NCBI GenBank assembly: GCA_030533445.1 | Contig: CM060080.1 | Coordinates: 18,801,377 to 18,865,376, forward strand | Direction: 5' to 3' | DNA length: 64,000 nt | From: Cyprinodon diabolis | Lineage: Eukaryota; Chordata; Actinopteri; Cyprinodontiformes; Cyprinodontidae | Shown here: positions 47,751 to 59,116 of the stretch, in pieces | Numbering within the stretch: the stretch's first letter is position 1 | Layout of the letters: every line of letters starts with the position of its first letter | Position numbers and translations under genes: made by a program | The notes under the pieces: model-generated | Told to the model about the DNA's origin: nothing | Databases searched by the model: none | What the model saw: only the letters and a program-made list of their open reading frames with translations

Positions 47751-50708
47751 TTCTTAGATTGCAGTATACCTGAGTGTATTGAAAAACAGTAAATAACATT
47801 GGCTAACATCTTCAGCATTTATGCTTCACAGTTATTGCAGAGATGGATGTCGAGGCCTATTATCTATACATCCAATTTACTATCAGAAGTAAATTACTCA
47901 GATGTTGAACATTTTTTTCTTTTTTGTAAAGATGTCGGTTGCACTGAGAAGAACAGAAAAAGTAATCTTACTTTGCCAAAAAATCTTTTTTGGTGTCATA
48001 ATCAACAAACTTCAAACTCCTATAATTGAGTATACAGGATGGTTGCAAACAGTTTTCATACTTTTATATATATCCCCAAAACAGTATTCCATATGATTTA
48101 TGAGCAAGTTCAATTTTTAGATTAAAAGAAGCAATTCAAACCTCAGCTCAGCTTTTGTGTATTGCCATAGCTTCAGACAGGCTTTTTAGCTCAGCAATGG
48201 CACATTTTTTTCATTTTGCCTGTGTAATCTTGTCAATTACTTCCTCATTGTTATAGCTCTGCTTTCAGATTTAAGTTTGGCAACAACATCATTAAAAGTG
48301 GGAACTGGAGAAAAAAAATCTAAAAATGTTAACAACTCTGTTGATGCCTCAGGTCCAAAACAGAAAGCTGACAAAGCATACTGATAATTTCTATTGTTAG
48401 TAGGTAACTACACTATGATGACATTGACTTGTATACAAGTCTTAGCAGAAAGTAAGGCTTTTCAATAATGAAGAGCAAATCAGATCAAATCATTATCACA
48501 ATTGTAGCCATCACTAATAACAGGATCCTGTAATATTTTTTTATCATCAAGTTTCATAAAATTTGATTTTACCATGTTTTACCCCTGAGAAACGTCCCAT
48601 TGTATGTACTATATAATGTGCATCATTTCAACTATATTATTTTATAAAAACATTACCATATTAAGCCAAAAGCGCAGAAAAAATACATCAGGAGACACTT
48701 AAAATAATTTTAATGAGTTCAGAATCTTCCTTTAAATAATTTACTGGCCTACATGATATATTCCTTCTTAATTAAAATGGCTTACATGGGTTCCTATCAG
48801 ATAAAAATGTAATTTCTGCCAAATAGAAGTGATTGCATTGATCACAGCATATAGTAATATTCCATGGTCTACATTAGAGTGAGTACTTTTGAAATATTTG
48901 TTTCTTTTATGCCTTAAATAACTATACTTTAACATATTTTGCTTTCATGAATGCTTTTAGGTTTTGGCTTTGTTATTTTCATTTCTATCCTTTCTTTGAT
49001 GTTCTATAAGGCACTTTGGACCATTTTCATGAATAGTGCTATAACAATTAAAGTGACTTGCAAGTCTTGTTGGTTCTAATAACATTTAAAGTTTTGACTA
49101 CCTGGATTTTCTGCAGGAGTGAGTTGTTTTAGAAACAATTTTGCCTAAAACTGGAGATCCAAAGTTTAGAGGTAATTGAACAACCCAAAATATGAATCTC
49201 TAAGTGTATTTTAAATTATTGGATTAAATGTATATGCTCAAGGCAGGGAACGACCTATAACCGAGAGGGACCAATCCTCTGTTTTTCCTTGAAGGGCAAG
49301 GAATTGATTATAGACATCTTAAATTTCACAGAATTAGACAAACAAACAATAAATTATGTAGCATTGAGAATAAAAATGAATTGCCATTTGACCTATCATA
49401 AAAACACACACACACAGACACACAACAACAAGAAATGGGGGTGTCAACCCTCCAACTGCACTCTCAGTAGGGTAAAGTAATTGTGAAAACACTTGACTAA
49501 ATAACCTTTTCACCAGAGGTTCCCACACTTGTCAATGCATGACCTAAACTATTAGTTGAGTTTACGACATTTATTTATTTATTTATTTGAATAGGGACAA
49601 TGCACAATTTCAACAAAATCAATTTACCACAGGTCAATATACTTACAAACAGCATAATAAACAATCAAAGTAGTTGTCTTTTTTCATTTCAAGAGAAAGT
49701 GTTATATCTGAAAAGACTGCAACATGATATTTTTTTTGCTTTAGTTTTATTTCTTTAGTGGATGTCATAAAAACCCAACTGGTTGATCGATGACATTAAG
49801 TGGTGACCCCAACTTTTTGAATCAATGTGTTAGACTAACATTTTGGCAGGTGTGAGTCTTGTGATGTTTGCCACACAACACTATTTATAAAATTGAGAAT
49901 TTTCTGATAGTTAAACATCATTTAGTAAATGTATAGGTGCTTCTGGTGTAAACAAAATAATCGGTTTTGCATTGGCGAGGTCAAAATCCTAAATTAAGTC
50001 CTGCTAGAATGCTTTGTGTGAGTTTAACAGGCTACTCATCTAAGGAAAGCCACAGTGACCAAATCAAAACAGTTTAGCAAAGTGAAGTAGGCCATCATTT
50101 TTCCACAGAATGTTAAACACCCTCAACAACCACTGCCATACTGTATATGGCAGTTATTGTCCCTAACAGGCAGTTATGATTCCACAGTACTAACAGTTCA
50201 ATCCATCATAAAAAAACCTATAGGCTATGCTAATAAAATAAAACTTTAAGAACCATTTCAGTTACACTTCAATTATTTTAAACTTGGTGAAAATAAACAA
50301 ATAATTTTTTGGCACCAACTTGGGTGGCCATCAATCAGTGCTGCAGCAACACAGCTCACAGCTTGTTTTGAAGTCACCAGCACTATATAAAAGGGTGTGA
50401 GACTGCTGATAATGTGTGGAGTCCTGCAGCACTCCCTTGTGCTCAGAAAGATACTGAGGAGACTGTGGTAATTTAGTGCGTGCCTCGACGGAATGAAATC
50501 AACTGCAAGAGCACTCAGTCACGCTCAATGAGGCTGTGTTTATTATCAGATGGCAGGCGTCACTTTGCACTATGGGTGACAAAGTTTACTCTGTATACAA
50601 ACACATGGCTCACCATGCTGAGAGTGGCATGCATGAACAACTCCACACACACAACAATGATTTAGCAGCTTCATTTAATTTTACTTTGGTGTACTGGCAT
50701 TATATTTT
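47751..50708. other. Non-coding DNA with two weak repeat tails
   Basis: Around 49008-49063, 'aaggcactttgg' and 'agtgctataacaattaaag' resemble the 3' tail of fish LINE/SINE elements. Around 49569-49680, TTTA repeats followed by 'gaatagggacaatgcacaat' resemble another common fish repeat. A short CA repeat lies near 49405. No gene is seen. Confidence 0.4.
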
Positions 50709-50935
50709 GGGACAGTGGCGTTAGATGCAGGAGTTTGAACTGCAACCGGAGGGTTGTCAGTTCAAACCCAGGCTCTCAGTGTCGTTATTTCAGTGTAATC
50801 TGCATTGCCAACTGGTCAGAGGGCCTGGTGGTGCCAGTGTGGGGTAGCCTTGCTTCTGTCAGTGAGCCCCAGGGAACTGTAGCTTGTGAGTGTGTGTGTG
50901 TGAATGCCTGAATGTAGTTTGCTTTGGTCAAGTAC
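50709..50935 (+). repeat. tRNA-derived SINE
   Basis: The head 'cagtggcgttagatgcagga' (A-box-like) is followed by 'gcaaccggagggttgtcagt' and 'ttcaaaccc' (B box). The body has 'gagggcctggtggtgccagt', 'tgcttctgtcagtgagcccc' and a GT-rich tail at 50886-50912, an order known from percomorph SINEs. The frame of 62 codons across 50536-50724 is unrelated. Confidence 0.72.
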
Positions 50936-53658
50936 AGCCCATATTTTGTCCAAAATTCCTCCTTACATCTACACAGATATTCAAAACAAAGCAGAGTTCT
51001 TCTGCCTGGTTGTTTTCATCTATAGTTGACTTGGGTTTGGTTGTGGTCTCTTTATGACAGCAGTGACCAGGCTATTCTGGGACTAAACTGTTTCATAAAT
51101 ACATTATTGATCATGCAGGGTCACAGAGTCTGCATTTAATTGCTCTACAATAAAAGGCACTTAAAAAACATAAACACGTGAATGGATTCAGTTCAGTATG
51201 CTTGCCCGCCCATTAGAGTATGCACGGACTTCAAAGCATCGTCACGGATGCACACACATATATTCACACACTGCAAAGCTAATTAAATTAGCTTCAGTGC
51301 CAAACAGAGGCTTCTTTTAATTACTTGTAGCTGCATGCTGCAATGGTTCCCGGCTTGCAGAATAAGAAACTCACCATGGATTTCATTAACTAATAACTGT
51401 GGCATACATGCTGACCATAATGGAAGACTGAAGAATGAGGATAGCTTGAAATGGCCTACAGCTTCAAGACTATGTGGTTGTAGAGATATATGGAGTGAAA
51501 AAGAGCAAACTAATTCAGATTCAGCCGGAGCAAAGCCACATTATTAAAGCACACTTTGTTACAGTGATGGAGGTGGGTAGGGTTTTTACCAAGCTGGCCT
51601 TTGTGTTAATAGATCATAGAGAAAGCAGATATGAAAAAATAAAACAAGAGAGATAGAGAGAGGCTGGTAGAGATAAGGGGGGTAAAATATGTCGTTCTAT
51701 CAAGCTTTGTATCTTGTGCCATTAAAATCTCAGACACAAACAGGTTATGTACTGTAGGCCAATGATTACAGTTCAACAGCTTGCAATGACAGTTGCTCCG
51801 ATGAAAATGATAGATTTCCCCCTTTCTTACGTCATGGGGCCAGCAACTGCAGTACTGAGAGTATAACAGAAGAAGACGTGCTGCTTCAGAGATTCTAGTT
51901 AGAAATCTATACAGGATTTATTCAGCTAAGAAAACCAGTTCTGCAATGCATGTCACATACAGAAAGTCAAACTTCATGCTTTTCACAGAAAGATTGCACC
52001 GTCATTCTTTGTTAAAGGATTTATTTACTTTTCTTAAAATTGTGATTACATCAATGGTATGTTGGTATTAAATATATATAGCATATTTTAAATGTTGCAC
52101 TAAACTTTCAGCAACATATCTGGTTCACATTACATTTTTAACAGGTTTATATAGAGTTTGATGAAAAGCTCAAAAGCATTGATTGGAAACTGGTGTACAG
52201 TACAGCGTCACGATCTGACCCGAATCATTTTGTCGTCTTTTCTTCTTACCCATGCAAACAGCATTTTAAATCATTAGTATTTTTCTTATGCACTCATCCT
52301 GATTCACATTGAAGTGAAAAAAGCAAATAGACATCATAATCTCCTTCTTGTCCAATATTAAACGTTAAAAGAGGTTGCAGGTCTATAAAGGAAACTCTGA
52401 CAACTATATCTGCACTAGTAACTAAAAGCATTTTGGCTGAGGATCCCTTGGCCCTCCCAGGCAGAAGGATAAAATGGTCCCTGAGGCTATAGCTGGGTCT
52501 GCCCTTGAGTCACCTTCAGTGTAAAGTATCTAATGGGAAGTACCCAGATGGTAGAATCACCTCAGCTGACTCATTTTGAGCCAGAGGAGCACAGTTTGTA
52601 CTTGGATCCCCTTCCAGGATGCAATGTTCCTCAATCTATTACTAGATTAGCCCAACAAACCGACAGAGAAAGTTCATCTTTTACTGTCTATATTGGAGAT
52701 CTTTTTCTTTAGGTCATGGCCAATATATGACAATAAATAGGAGAATGCAGATGAAAAAAAAAGGATTCCCAGTTTTAGCTCAGCTCAACTTAAAACTAAA
52801 TAAAATATTTCAAAATTGTTGCAGAGGTCAGGACTTAATCTAACCTAAACCACCGTATGTCCTAAAGATTGAGGGTGTCTGTAATTAACCAAATTTGCAT
52901 GGGCCATACTTTAGTTCTTGAGGGATGGTGTCCTTTACTTTTTAGATGAGTTGCTGCTTCACCCCACTCTGAATAAAATAATTTGCTTCCACTGAGGAGG
53001 TAAATAAGCCAATTGATTCAGATGTGGTTGACTAGGGAAATATCTTAAAGTTGTGGAATATAGGCTTTCAAAGCTTCACGCCATTGCTGCTGAAAAAGAG
53101 TAAAGCCCAGGCTAATGTCAAGAGTTTGGTAGGTGTCTTAAAATCTTTTAGCAATAAATGGGTCTTATGTATGCACCTGCAACATACTTTTTTTAAAAGA
53201 GGCAACTTCATATCCTTTCCATGTAGACCATAATTTAGTCTTGTAAAATTATGGTCAAAAAGGCTAAAGAGGAAGAAGCGAAGGGTCCAAACACAACATA
53301 AAGTCTAGATTTTTTACAGACAAGGTCTATTAGCTTAACATTCAATTTTTGTGACTTCAAAATTGACCATTACACTTCTTAAGGGAGAGACTAGTTCTTT
53401 GCACAGATAGATGTTGGAGTAAAAAACCATGTTGTTGAAACATTTTAAGCAACATCTTAAGGGATAATCCAGGAAGATGGCTTTGGGTCTTCCAAATTTG
53501 TAGTGATCCCGAAATTTACAATCAAATTATTAACAACATATCCTTTAGAAAAGAAATGCTTAGGACAGGCAATTGGTGAAAAAATATGCTACCAATTAAA
53601 ACAATTAAAATAAATAAAAAACAGTTAAAACAATAATCTAGTTTCAACTATATGTGTG
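50936..53658. other. Non-coding DNA
   Basis: No gene or named repeat recognised in about 2.7 kb. Several frames of 60-70 codons lack protein character. Confidence 0.5.
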
Positions 53659-54295
53659 TAAAGTAACTCCAAAAGTAAGTTCCCACAAATTTTCGAAAAT
53701 ATTTCTTATATTTTCATGGTATAACACTAAATATATGATACTTTTGTAAAATGTGAAGTATTCACTAAACAGCTTGTGTAACAGCTGATTTGCTGCTACG
53801 TAACTGAAAATAACCTCTGGCAACAGCGTAAGTACACCCCTAAGTGAAAAAGCTCAAACTGTTCCAATTAGCCGTTGTCCCCATCCAGTGTCATGTGACT
53901 TGTTATTGTTATAAGGTTTCAAGTGCGAATGGGGAGCAGATGCGTTAGATTTGATGTTTTCTTTCTCACACTTTCTCCATCTGCACTGTGAACCCTAGCT
54001 GCAGCACAGTGGCAATGACCATACAGTGGTTTAACAAGACAGGTTCCCCTCAGAACAGGCCTCACCATGATCGACCGAAGAAGTTGAGAGCTCATGATTA
54101 GTGTATCATATTTAGAGGCTGTCTGAAATATTTGTCTGAGTACCATCAGCATTGGCACAGTGGTTAAAGTTATGGGGGGGGGGGTCAACCTATCAGTGTT
54201 CATAGGATTCTCTCCACACTGCTTGAACTGCCCTGCATTGTTAGTTCTAGACAGAAGACTCTTCTTAAGATAAAAGATTAAAGAGAGTGCAAAAA
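53659..54295 (+). mobile_element. Decayed Tc1-like transposon, family D, left part
   Basis: The left end 'taaagtaactcc' and 'agtaagttcccac' is a degraded version of the inverted complement of 56450-56485 ('tgtactcacttttgtgag'). Further in is a second, inner copy of the same motif, 'cgtaagtacacccctaagtg' (53825-53844), giving an IR/DR-like layout. Then comes part of the transposase N-terminus: TVAMTIQWFNKTGSPQNRP, followed by HDRPKKLR (about 54008-54100), the paired-like DNA-binding domain and its GRPR-type basic motif. The catalytic region is missing. The 94-codon minus-strand frame at 53919-54203 is a shadow. Confidence 0.78.
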
Positions 54296-54912
54296 AAATT
54301 CACTGAAGGATCCATGACTACAAACATGTACTGTGACACACTTGAGTTGACATTAAAAAGTGTTTGCATTGTAAAATAAAATATGGATAAAAATAAACAC
54401 TAAAAATTCAAATGCTAAAAAAACTACTCTGAAAAGCGAAGCTTTGTTAGTAAAACAGTAGATTTTTTCCTGGTTTTCATGTGCTGCTGCTTAATTACAT
54501 GTAAGGGTATCATTTCCTACATTAGCTGTATAAACTGAACATGTAACAAGTAATTTTAGATTTAAATCAAGTTCTGTTTTAAACCCTGACTCTGCATGAT
54601 ATGTCACTGTATAAAATGCTGTTTTAGTGCATTTATAAGACCATGCGTTTTAAAGAGTCGCCTTTCTTTAAACGTCTAGGGAGACATGAGTACTTGTGAG
54701 GATATATGGCTAACGAGGATAAGAATAATACAATAATACCCTTACTTGTGGTCAAGAAGCCTTCCATAAGTTCACTGCAAGTAGATGAAAAGGACTAAAG
54801 GAAAATGTCCCTAAAGGAGCCTTCAGTTTAGCCCTGCTCCCAAAGCCAAAACAGTGCAGCTTGTAGTAAAATTCTAACTAAAGAAAACAGGGACAGTGGA
54901 ACAATTCCTAGT
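54296..54912. other. Non-coding DNA within the split Tc1 copy
   Basis: No recognised sequence. It lies between the left and right remnants of the family D element and may be inserted material. Confidence 0.4.
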
Positions 54913-55160
54913 TAAAGCTACAGTGTGTAACTTTTAGCGACATCTAGCGGTCAGACTGCAGACTGCAGCAACATGAACATCTCCCCCCCCACCGCTTCGC
55001 CCCCCCAACAGTACGGCGAGCGTTACGGGACAAAATGTCTTCCACGACGTCCGCATCACCTACCTTCTCAAGTGATGAGGTTTGTTTACATAGATAATTT
55101 TACAGATAGTATTTCATTAGTCTGTGTAGGGTATAGATTTCATGGTTCAGACCCATAGGA
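54913..55160. repeat. Possible MITE-like repeat, left end
   Basis: 'ttaaagctacagtgtgtaac' at 54913, followed by 'gcgacatctagcggtc', resembles the left end of a fish MITE starting at a TTAA site. The matching right end is not visible. C-rich runs (54983, 55002) follow. Confidence 0.35.
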
Positions 55161-55435
55161 AATAGGGCAGTATTCAAACATAAAAATCCCCCCCATACAC
55201 ATCCAAGATCACCACTGTCCTGCTAAAGAAACTAGGATTAAGTGTGCCGGACTATGACAACACATCTCTCTACCTAAAACCCATTAAGGATCTAAAGCAG
55301 AAGGTGGACAACATCAAGGTCTGATTACATCCAACAACTCTATGATGGGGTCATGGAGGAGAGGAAGATGATTTCAGTGAAATTCTGAATTCAGAGTCCA
55401 AGAGAGTAAACAACAGAAATTATAGTGGCTACACA

Positions 55436-55640
55436 GAATATTAGGGCTGCAACCAGGTGAAACTGCTTGCATGCTTAGTGTGAGGGATTGCATTTGAGTC
55501 AATGGGTCGATGCAATCAATTGGTTTTCCTTAGATAAAAAAATTTGAATCAATTCGACTGTATGATCTGGTGAACTATAAAGTGCCTTCAGATGACATGT
55601 CTTGTGAATTGGCGCTAAATAAATAAACTGAATTGAATGG
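55436..55640 (+). repeat. Dispersed fish repeat, copy 3
   Basis: The reverse complement closely matches 11868-12045. The right end reads 'tgaattggcgctaaataaat' and then 'aaactgaattgaatgg', mirroring the AATTCAATTCAGTTT start of copy 1. It lies inside the split Tc1 span. Confidence 0.82.
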
Positions 55641-55837
55641 ACACTTAAACATCTCCTTTTGAGGAGTTCTGGATAGAGCCTAATTGCAGACACATTTTCT
55701 TTTATCCTAAATGTAGAATCTTTATATATTTTTCCCACTCTTGATATAAATACTGCTCTAAATGGGTCACTCTGTTAGCTAAAGGGATGTTTTACAGTCT
55801 CTATACTCCAGTTAAGGATTACTCGATTACTAAATTA

Positions 55838-55894
55838 TCCCTCCCTCCCTCCCTCCCTCCCTCCCTCCCTCCCTCCATCCATCCATCCATCCAT
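55838..55894. repeat. Compound (CCCT)n(CCAT)n microsatellite
   Basis: About nine CCCT units followed by about five CCAT units. On the minus strand this is the ATGG-type tail directly downstream of the LINE fragment at 55895-56374. Confidence 0.95.
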
Positions 55895-56374
55895 CTTCTT
55901 CCGCAATATCTGGGGCCATGAGGCCTTCACCCAATAGGACATGCCTGGAACACCTCCCGAGGGAGGCGACTAGGAGGCATCCAAAACAGATGCCCACCTC
56001 AACTGGCTCCTTTCGATGTGGAGGAGCATCGACTCTACTCCGAGCTCCTCCCGGGTAACTAAGCTCCTCACTCAATATCGAAAGGTGCGGCCAACCACCC
56101 TGCAAAGGTAACTCATTTTGGCCACTTGTATTTGCAATCTTGTCTATTAGGTCATTACCCGAATCTCATTACCATAGTTGAGGGTGGGAACGTAGACCAA
56201 TCCATAAATCGAGGTCTTTACCCCCTGACTCCACTCCCTCTTCACCACGACAGTCTGATACAGCAACAACAACACTGCAACGCCGTACCGATCCGTCTGT
56301 CGATCAAATACTTCATCCGTCCCTCACTCGTTAACAAGACCCAGAGATACTCCCCCATTTGAGACAAGGACTCT
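55895..56374 (-). pseudogene. LINE reverse-transcriptase C-terminal fragment, minus strand
   Basis: On the minus strand, in changing frames, peptides typical of the end of a fish non-LTR retrotransposon polymerase appear in order: TSIYGLVYVPTLNYGNEIRV (about 56215-56160), then LHIERSQLRWA (about 56025-55993). The YVPTL.YG.E and ER.QLRW signatures belong to the region after the palm domain. Stops and frameshifts separate them. The (ATGG)n tail at 55838-55894 marks the 3' end, so the copy is 5'-truncated. The 91-codon minus-strand frame at 55830-56105 covers part of it in a shifted frame. Confidence 0.75.
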
Positions 56375-56485
56375 CCACTGACTTTACACTCACAACATTA
56401 ATTTGCATCAAAGTGTCCGATATTTCCATATTATGAACCTATAAAAAAAGTGACAAATGTACTCACTTTTGTGAGCTACTGTACT
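56375..56485 (+). mobile_element. Decayed Tc1-like transposon, family D, right end
   Basis: Contains 'tgcatcaaagtgtccgatat' near 56404 and the terminal 'tgtactcacttttgtgag' (56457-56474) followed by CTACTGTA. The terminal block is complementary to the start of the 53659 fragment. The LINE fragment ends right next to it, consistent with insertion into the transposon. Confidence 0.7.
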
Positions 56486-57050
56486 GTAAATGTGAAAGCA
56501 TAATGTGGCATATTTCATTATCTTAATTTTTTTTTGATACCCTAGTATGCATAATTAATCTGTATACGTCAATAACCTGCTTTTATGTATACAGTATGGT
56601 GATGAAGCCCTCCCAAGAACCACAAAAGGCTCATCAACATGACTCATACATTCTGTTGGCCTTATTATTTTGGCTTTAAAGCAGGCTTTTTTTTTCTAAA
56701 TACAGTAGCACTGAGCCAAGCCCAGCTCTGGAGGTCTAAACCCAGAGCATTGCTGCTCTGTGTTTTAATGTGTTCCTCCGAGAGTTTCTCTCTCCCACTC
56801 TCTCTTCTGCTGTTGGTTTGTCTCTGTTTGCAGGAAGAGGAGAATGTGATTGCCATGGTAACCGTGCCAATACTTCCACCGACACGGACATTGCTGGGCT
56901 CAAACCAGGAATAACAAGTCAACACATTCACAGAGCCGGGGGAGCACTGCAGGGCAGAGATCAGACTGGACAAACAGTTCGCTGTTCGTCATCTTGTTCT
57001 AAATAAATAAGTAAAAAATATTTTTATTGATATTTACCAAAAAAAAAAAT

Positions 57051-57232
57051 AAAAAATCCCGGGGCAGAGTCTTGAAAGTTCTGAAAGTTATTTTCTCACT
57101 TTCCTTCCCCTTACAACCATACATTTAAAAAAAAATTGGATTTGTTTATGTTGTTGAAAATTGGGAAACACCATATGCTAATAAACAGATTCCAAAACAC
57201 ATACAAGGGGGAGCATAATGATTAATCATAGG
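57051..57232 (+). repeat. Dispersed repeat, copy 1 of a pair
   Basis: Shares with 62085-62247, in the same order and orientation, 'ggcagagtcttg', 'ttctgaaagttattttctca', 'cttccccttaaaaccata' (one base different here), 'taataaacagattccaaaac' and 'ggggagcataat.att'. The element type is unknown. Confidence 0.75.
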
Positions 57233-57502
57233 TGCTCTTCTAATGAAAATGAAAGTTTTATTTAGGTCTGATCTGACCACCTTTATTCGTCCAATCATTA
57301 AACTTGTGGAGTCTTGTGCAGCAAGTGTGGATATGCATCATGGTAGGCAACTGCAGTACTATGGATTTCCATGGAAACACCATTAAAAACACCCGTGATT
57401 GTTCTTAAGACTCCTCTGTAATACATCTTTCAAAGAGCAAAAGGTGAAAGGATGTTTAACCACATCTGGGAGGCCACTCAATGCTCACTGGAAGTTAAAC
57501 TA

Positions 57503-57704
57503 CAGGTGCTGGTCATAAAATTAGAATATCATGAAAAAGTAGATTGATTTCAGTAATTCCATTTAAAAAGTGAAACTTGTATATTATATTCATACATTAC
57601 ATACAAACTCATATATTTCAGATGTTTATTTTGTTTAATTTTGATGATTACAAATGACAACAAATGAAAATCTCAAATTCATCATATCAGAAAATTAGAA
57701 TATT
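57503..57704 (+). repeat. Left terminal inverted repeat, 202 bp
   Basis: By eye it is identical, base for base, to the reverse complement of 58913-59114. The 13-mer AAAATTAGAATAT occurs twice in it, at 57517-57529 (outer) and 57691-57703 (inner), 174 bp apart. This is an IR/DR arrangement in which each repeat offers two transposase sites. Confidence 0.95.
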
Positions 57705-57790
57705 ACTGAAGACCAATCAAAACAAAGGATTTATAGAAATGTTGGCCAACTGAAAAGTATGAACATGAAAAGTATGAGCATGTACAGCAC

Positions 57791-58795
57791 TCAGTATTTA
57801 GTTGGGCCTCCTTTGGCCTGTATTACTGCAGCAATGCGGCGTGGCATGGAGTCGATCAGTCTGTGGCACTGCTCAGGTGTTATGATAGCCCAGGTTGCTC
57901 TAATAGTGGCTTTTAGCTCTTCTGAATTGTTGGGTCTGGTGTATTGCATCTTCTTCTTCACAATACCCCATAGATTTTCTATGGGGTTAAGGTCAGGAGA
58001 GTTTGCTGGCCAATTAAGAACAGGGATACCATGGTCCTTCAACCAGGTACTGGTAGCTTTGGCACTGTGTGCAGGTGCCAAGTCCTGTTGGAAAATGAAA
58101 TCTGCATCTCCAAAAAGTTGGTCAGCTGCAGGAAGCATGAAGTGCTCTAAAACTTCCTGGTATGTGGCTGCGTTGACCCTGGACCTCAGAAAACACAATG
58201 GACCAACACCAGCAGATGACATGGCACCCCAAACCATCACTGACTGTGGAAACTTTACACTGGACTTCAAGCAACGTGGATGAAGTGCCTCTCTTCTTTT
58301 CCTCCAGACTCTGGGACCTTGATTTCCAAAGGAAATGCAAAATTTACTTTCATCAGAGAACATGACTTTGGACCACTCACCAGCAGTCCAGTCCTGTTTC
58401 TCTTTAGCCCAGGCAAGACGCTTCTGACGCTGTCTGTGGTTCAAGAGTGGCTTGACACAAGGAATGCGACAGCAGAAACCCATGTCTTTCATACGTCTGT
58501 GTGTGGTGGTTCTTGAAGCACTCACTCCAGCTGCAGTCCACTCTTTGTGAATCTCCCCCACATTTTTGAATGGGTTTTGTTTCACAATCCTCTCCAGGGT
58601 GCGGTTATCTCTCTTGCTTGTGCACTTTTTTCGACCACATCTTTTCCTTCCCTTCGCCTCTCTATTAATGTGCTTGGACACTGAGCTCTGTGAACAGCCA
58701 GCCTCTTTAGCGATGACCTTTTGTGTCTTGCCCTCCTTGTGCAAGGTGTCGATGGTCGTCTTTTGGACAACTGTCAAGTCAGCAGTCTTCCCCAT
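57791..58795 (-). CDS. Tc1-like DDE transposase, intact
   Basis: 334 residues, a normal Tc1 length, starting at the ATG at 58795 (MGKTADLTVVQKTTIDTLHK). An in-frame ATG 12 codons upstream (58831) is less likely, because MGKT is the usual family start. The enzyme cuts and reinserts the element at TA sites in the nucleus. Residues about 8-50 form the first helix-turn-helix of the paired-like domain. GRKRCGRKK near 49-57 is the basic GRPR-like linker, and a second helix-turn-helix follows to about 110. RQRQKRLAWAKEK near 121-133 is a likely nuclear-localisation stretch. The catalytic triad is D148 (FSDESKF), D238 (FQQDLAPAH) and E273 (SPDLNPIENLWG), with 34 residues between the last two, so DD34E. 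The protein ends GGPTKY-stop. No frameshift or stop is present. Sense-overlapping frames of 174 and 79 codons on the plus strand are shadows. Confidence 0.95.
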   Translation of the reverse strand: MGKTADLTVVQKTTIDTLHKEGKTQKVIAKEAGCSQSSVSKHINREAKGRKRCGRKKCTSKRDNRTLERIVKQNPFKNVGEIHKEWTAAGVSASRTTTHRRMKDMGFCCRIPCVKPLLNHRQRQKRLAWAKEKQDWTAGEWSKVMFSDESKFCISFGNQGPRVWRKRREALHPRCLKSSVKFPQSVMVWGAMSSAGVGPLCFLRSRVNAATYQEVLEHFMLPAADQLFGDADFIFQQDLAPAHSAKATSTWLKDHGIPVLNWPANSPDLNPIENLWGIVKKKMQYTRPNNSEELKATIRATWAIITPEQCHRLIDSMPRRIAAVIQAKGGPTKY

Positions 58796-58912
58796 GATTG
58801 TGTAGCCTATAGAACTAGACTGAAAGACCATTTAAAGGCTTTTGCAGGTGGTTTGAGTTAATTAGCTGATTAGAGTGTGGCACCAGGGGCCATCAATTTT
58901 GAACCTTTTCAC

Positions 58913-59114
58913 AATATTCTAATTTTCTGATATGATGAATTTGAGATTTTCATTTGTTGTCATTTGTAATCATCAAAATTAAACAAAATAAACATCTGAA
59001 ATATATGAGTTTGTATGTAATGTATGAATATAATATACAAGTTTCACTTTTTAAATGGAATTACTGAAATCAATCTACTTTTTCATGATATTCTAATTTT
59101 ATGACCAGCACCTG
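58913..59114 (-). repeat. Right terminal inverted repeat, 202 bp
   Basis: Appears to be an exact complement of the left repeat. Inner and outer 13-mers (ATATTCTAATTTT in plus orientation) lie at 58914-58926 and 59088-59100. Confidence 0.95.
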
Positions 59115-59116
59115 TA

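Larger units (their letters stand above)
57503..59114 (-). mobile_element. Complete Tc1-like transposon, family E
   Basis: 1612 bp flanked by TA (57501-57502 and 59115-59116), the Tc1/mariner target duplication. It begins CAGGTGCTGGTC and ends with the exact complement. Between the 202-bp inverted repeats lies a single unbroken transposase gene on the minus strand, with 86 bp between the left repeat and the stop and 117 bp between the ATG and the right repeat. This is the full structure of an autonomous element. Elements with this type of end are, as I recall, widespread in fish and other aquatic vertebrates. Confidence 0.96.

Noticed and set aside
50712..50790. Functional tRNA gene
   Set aside because: A and B boxes are present but the rest matches a SINE body and no cloverleaf is evident.
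57759..58283. 174-codon plus-strand frame
   Set aside because: Exactly antisense to the intact transposase on the minus strand; a shadow of its codon use.
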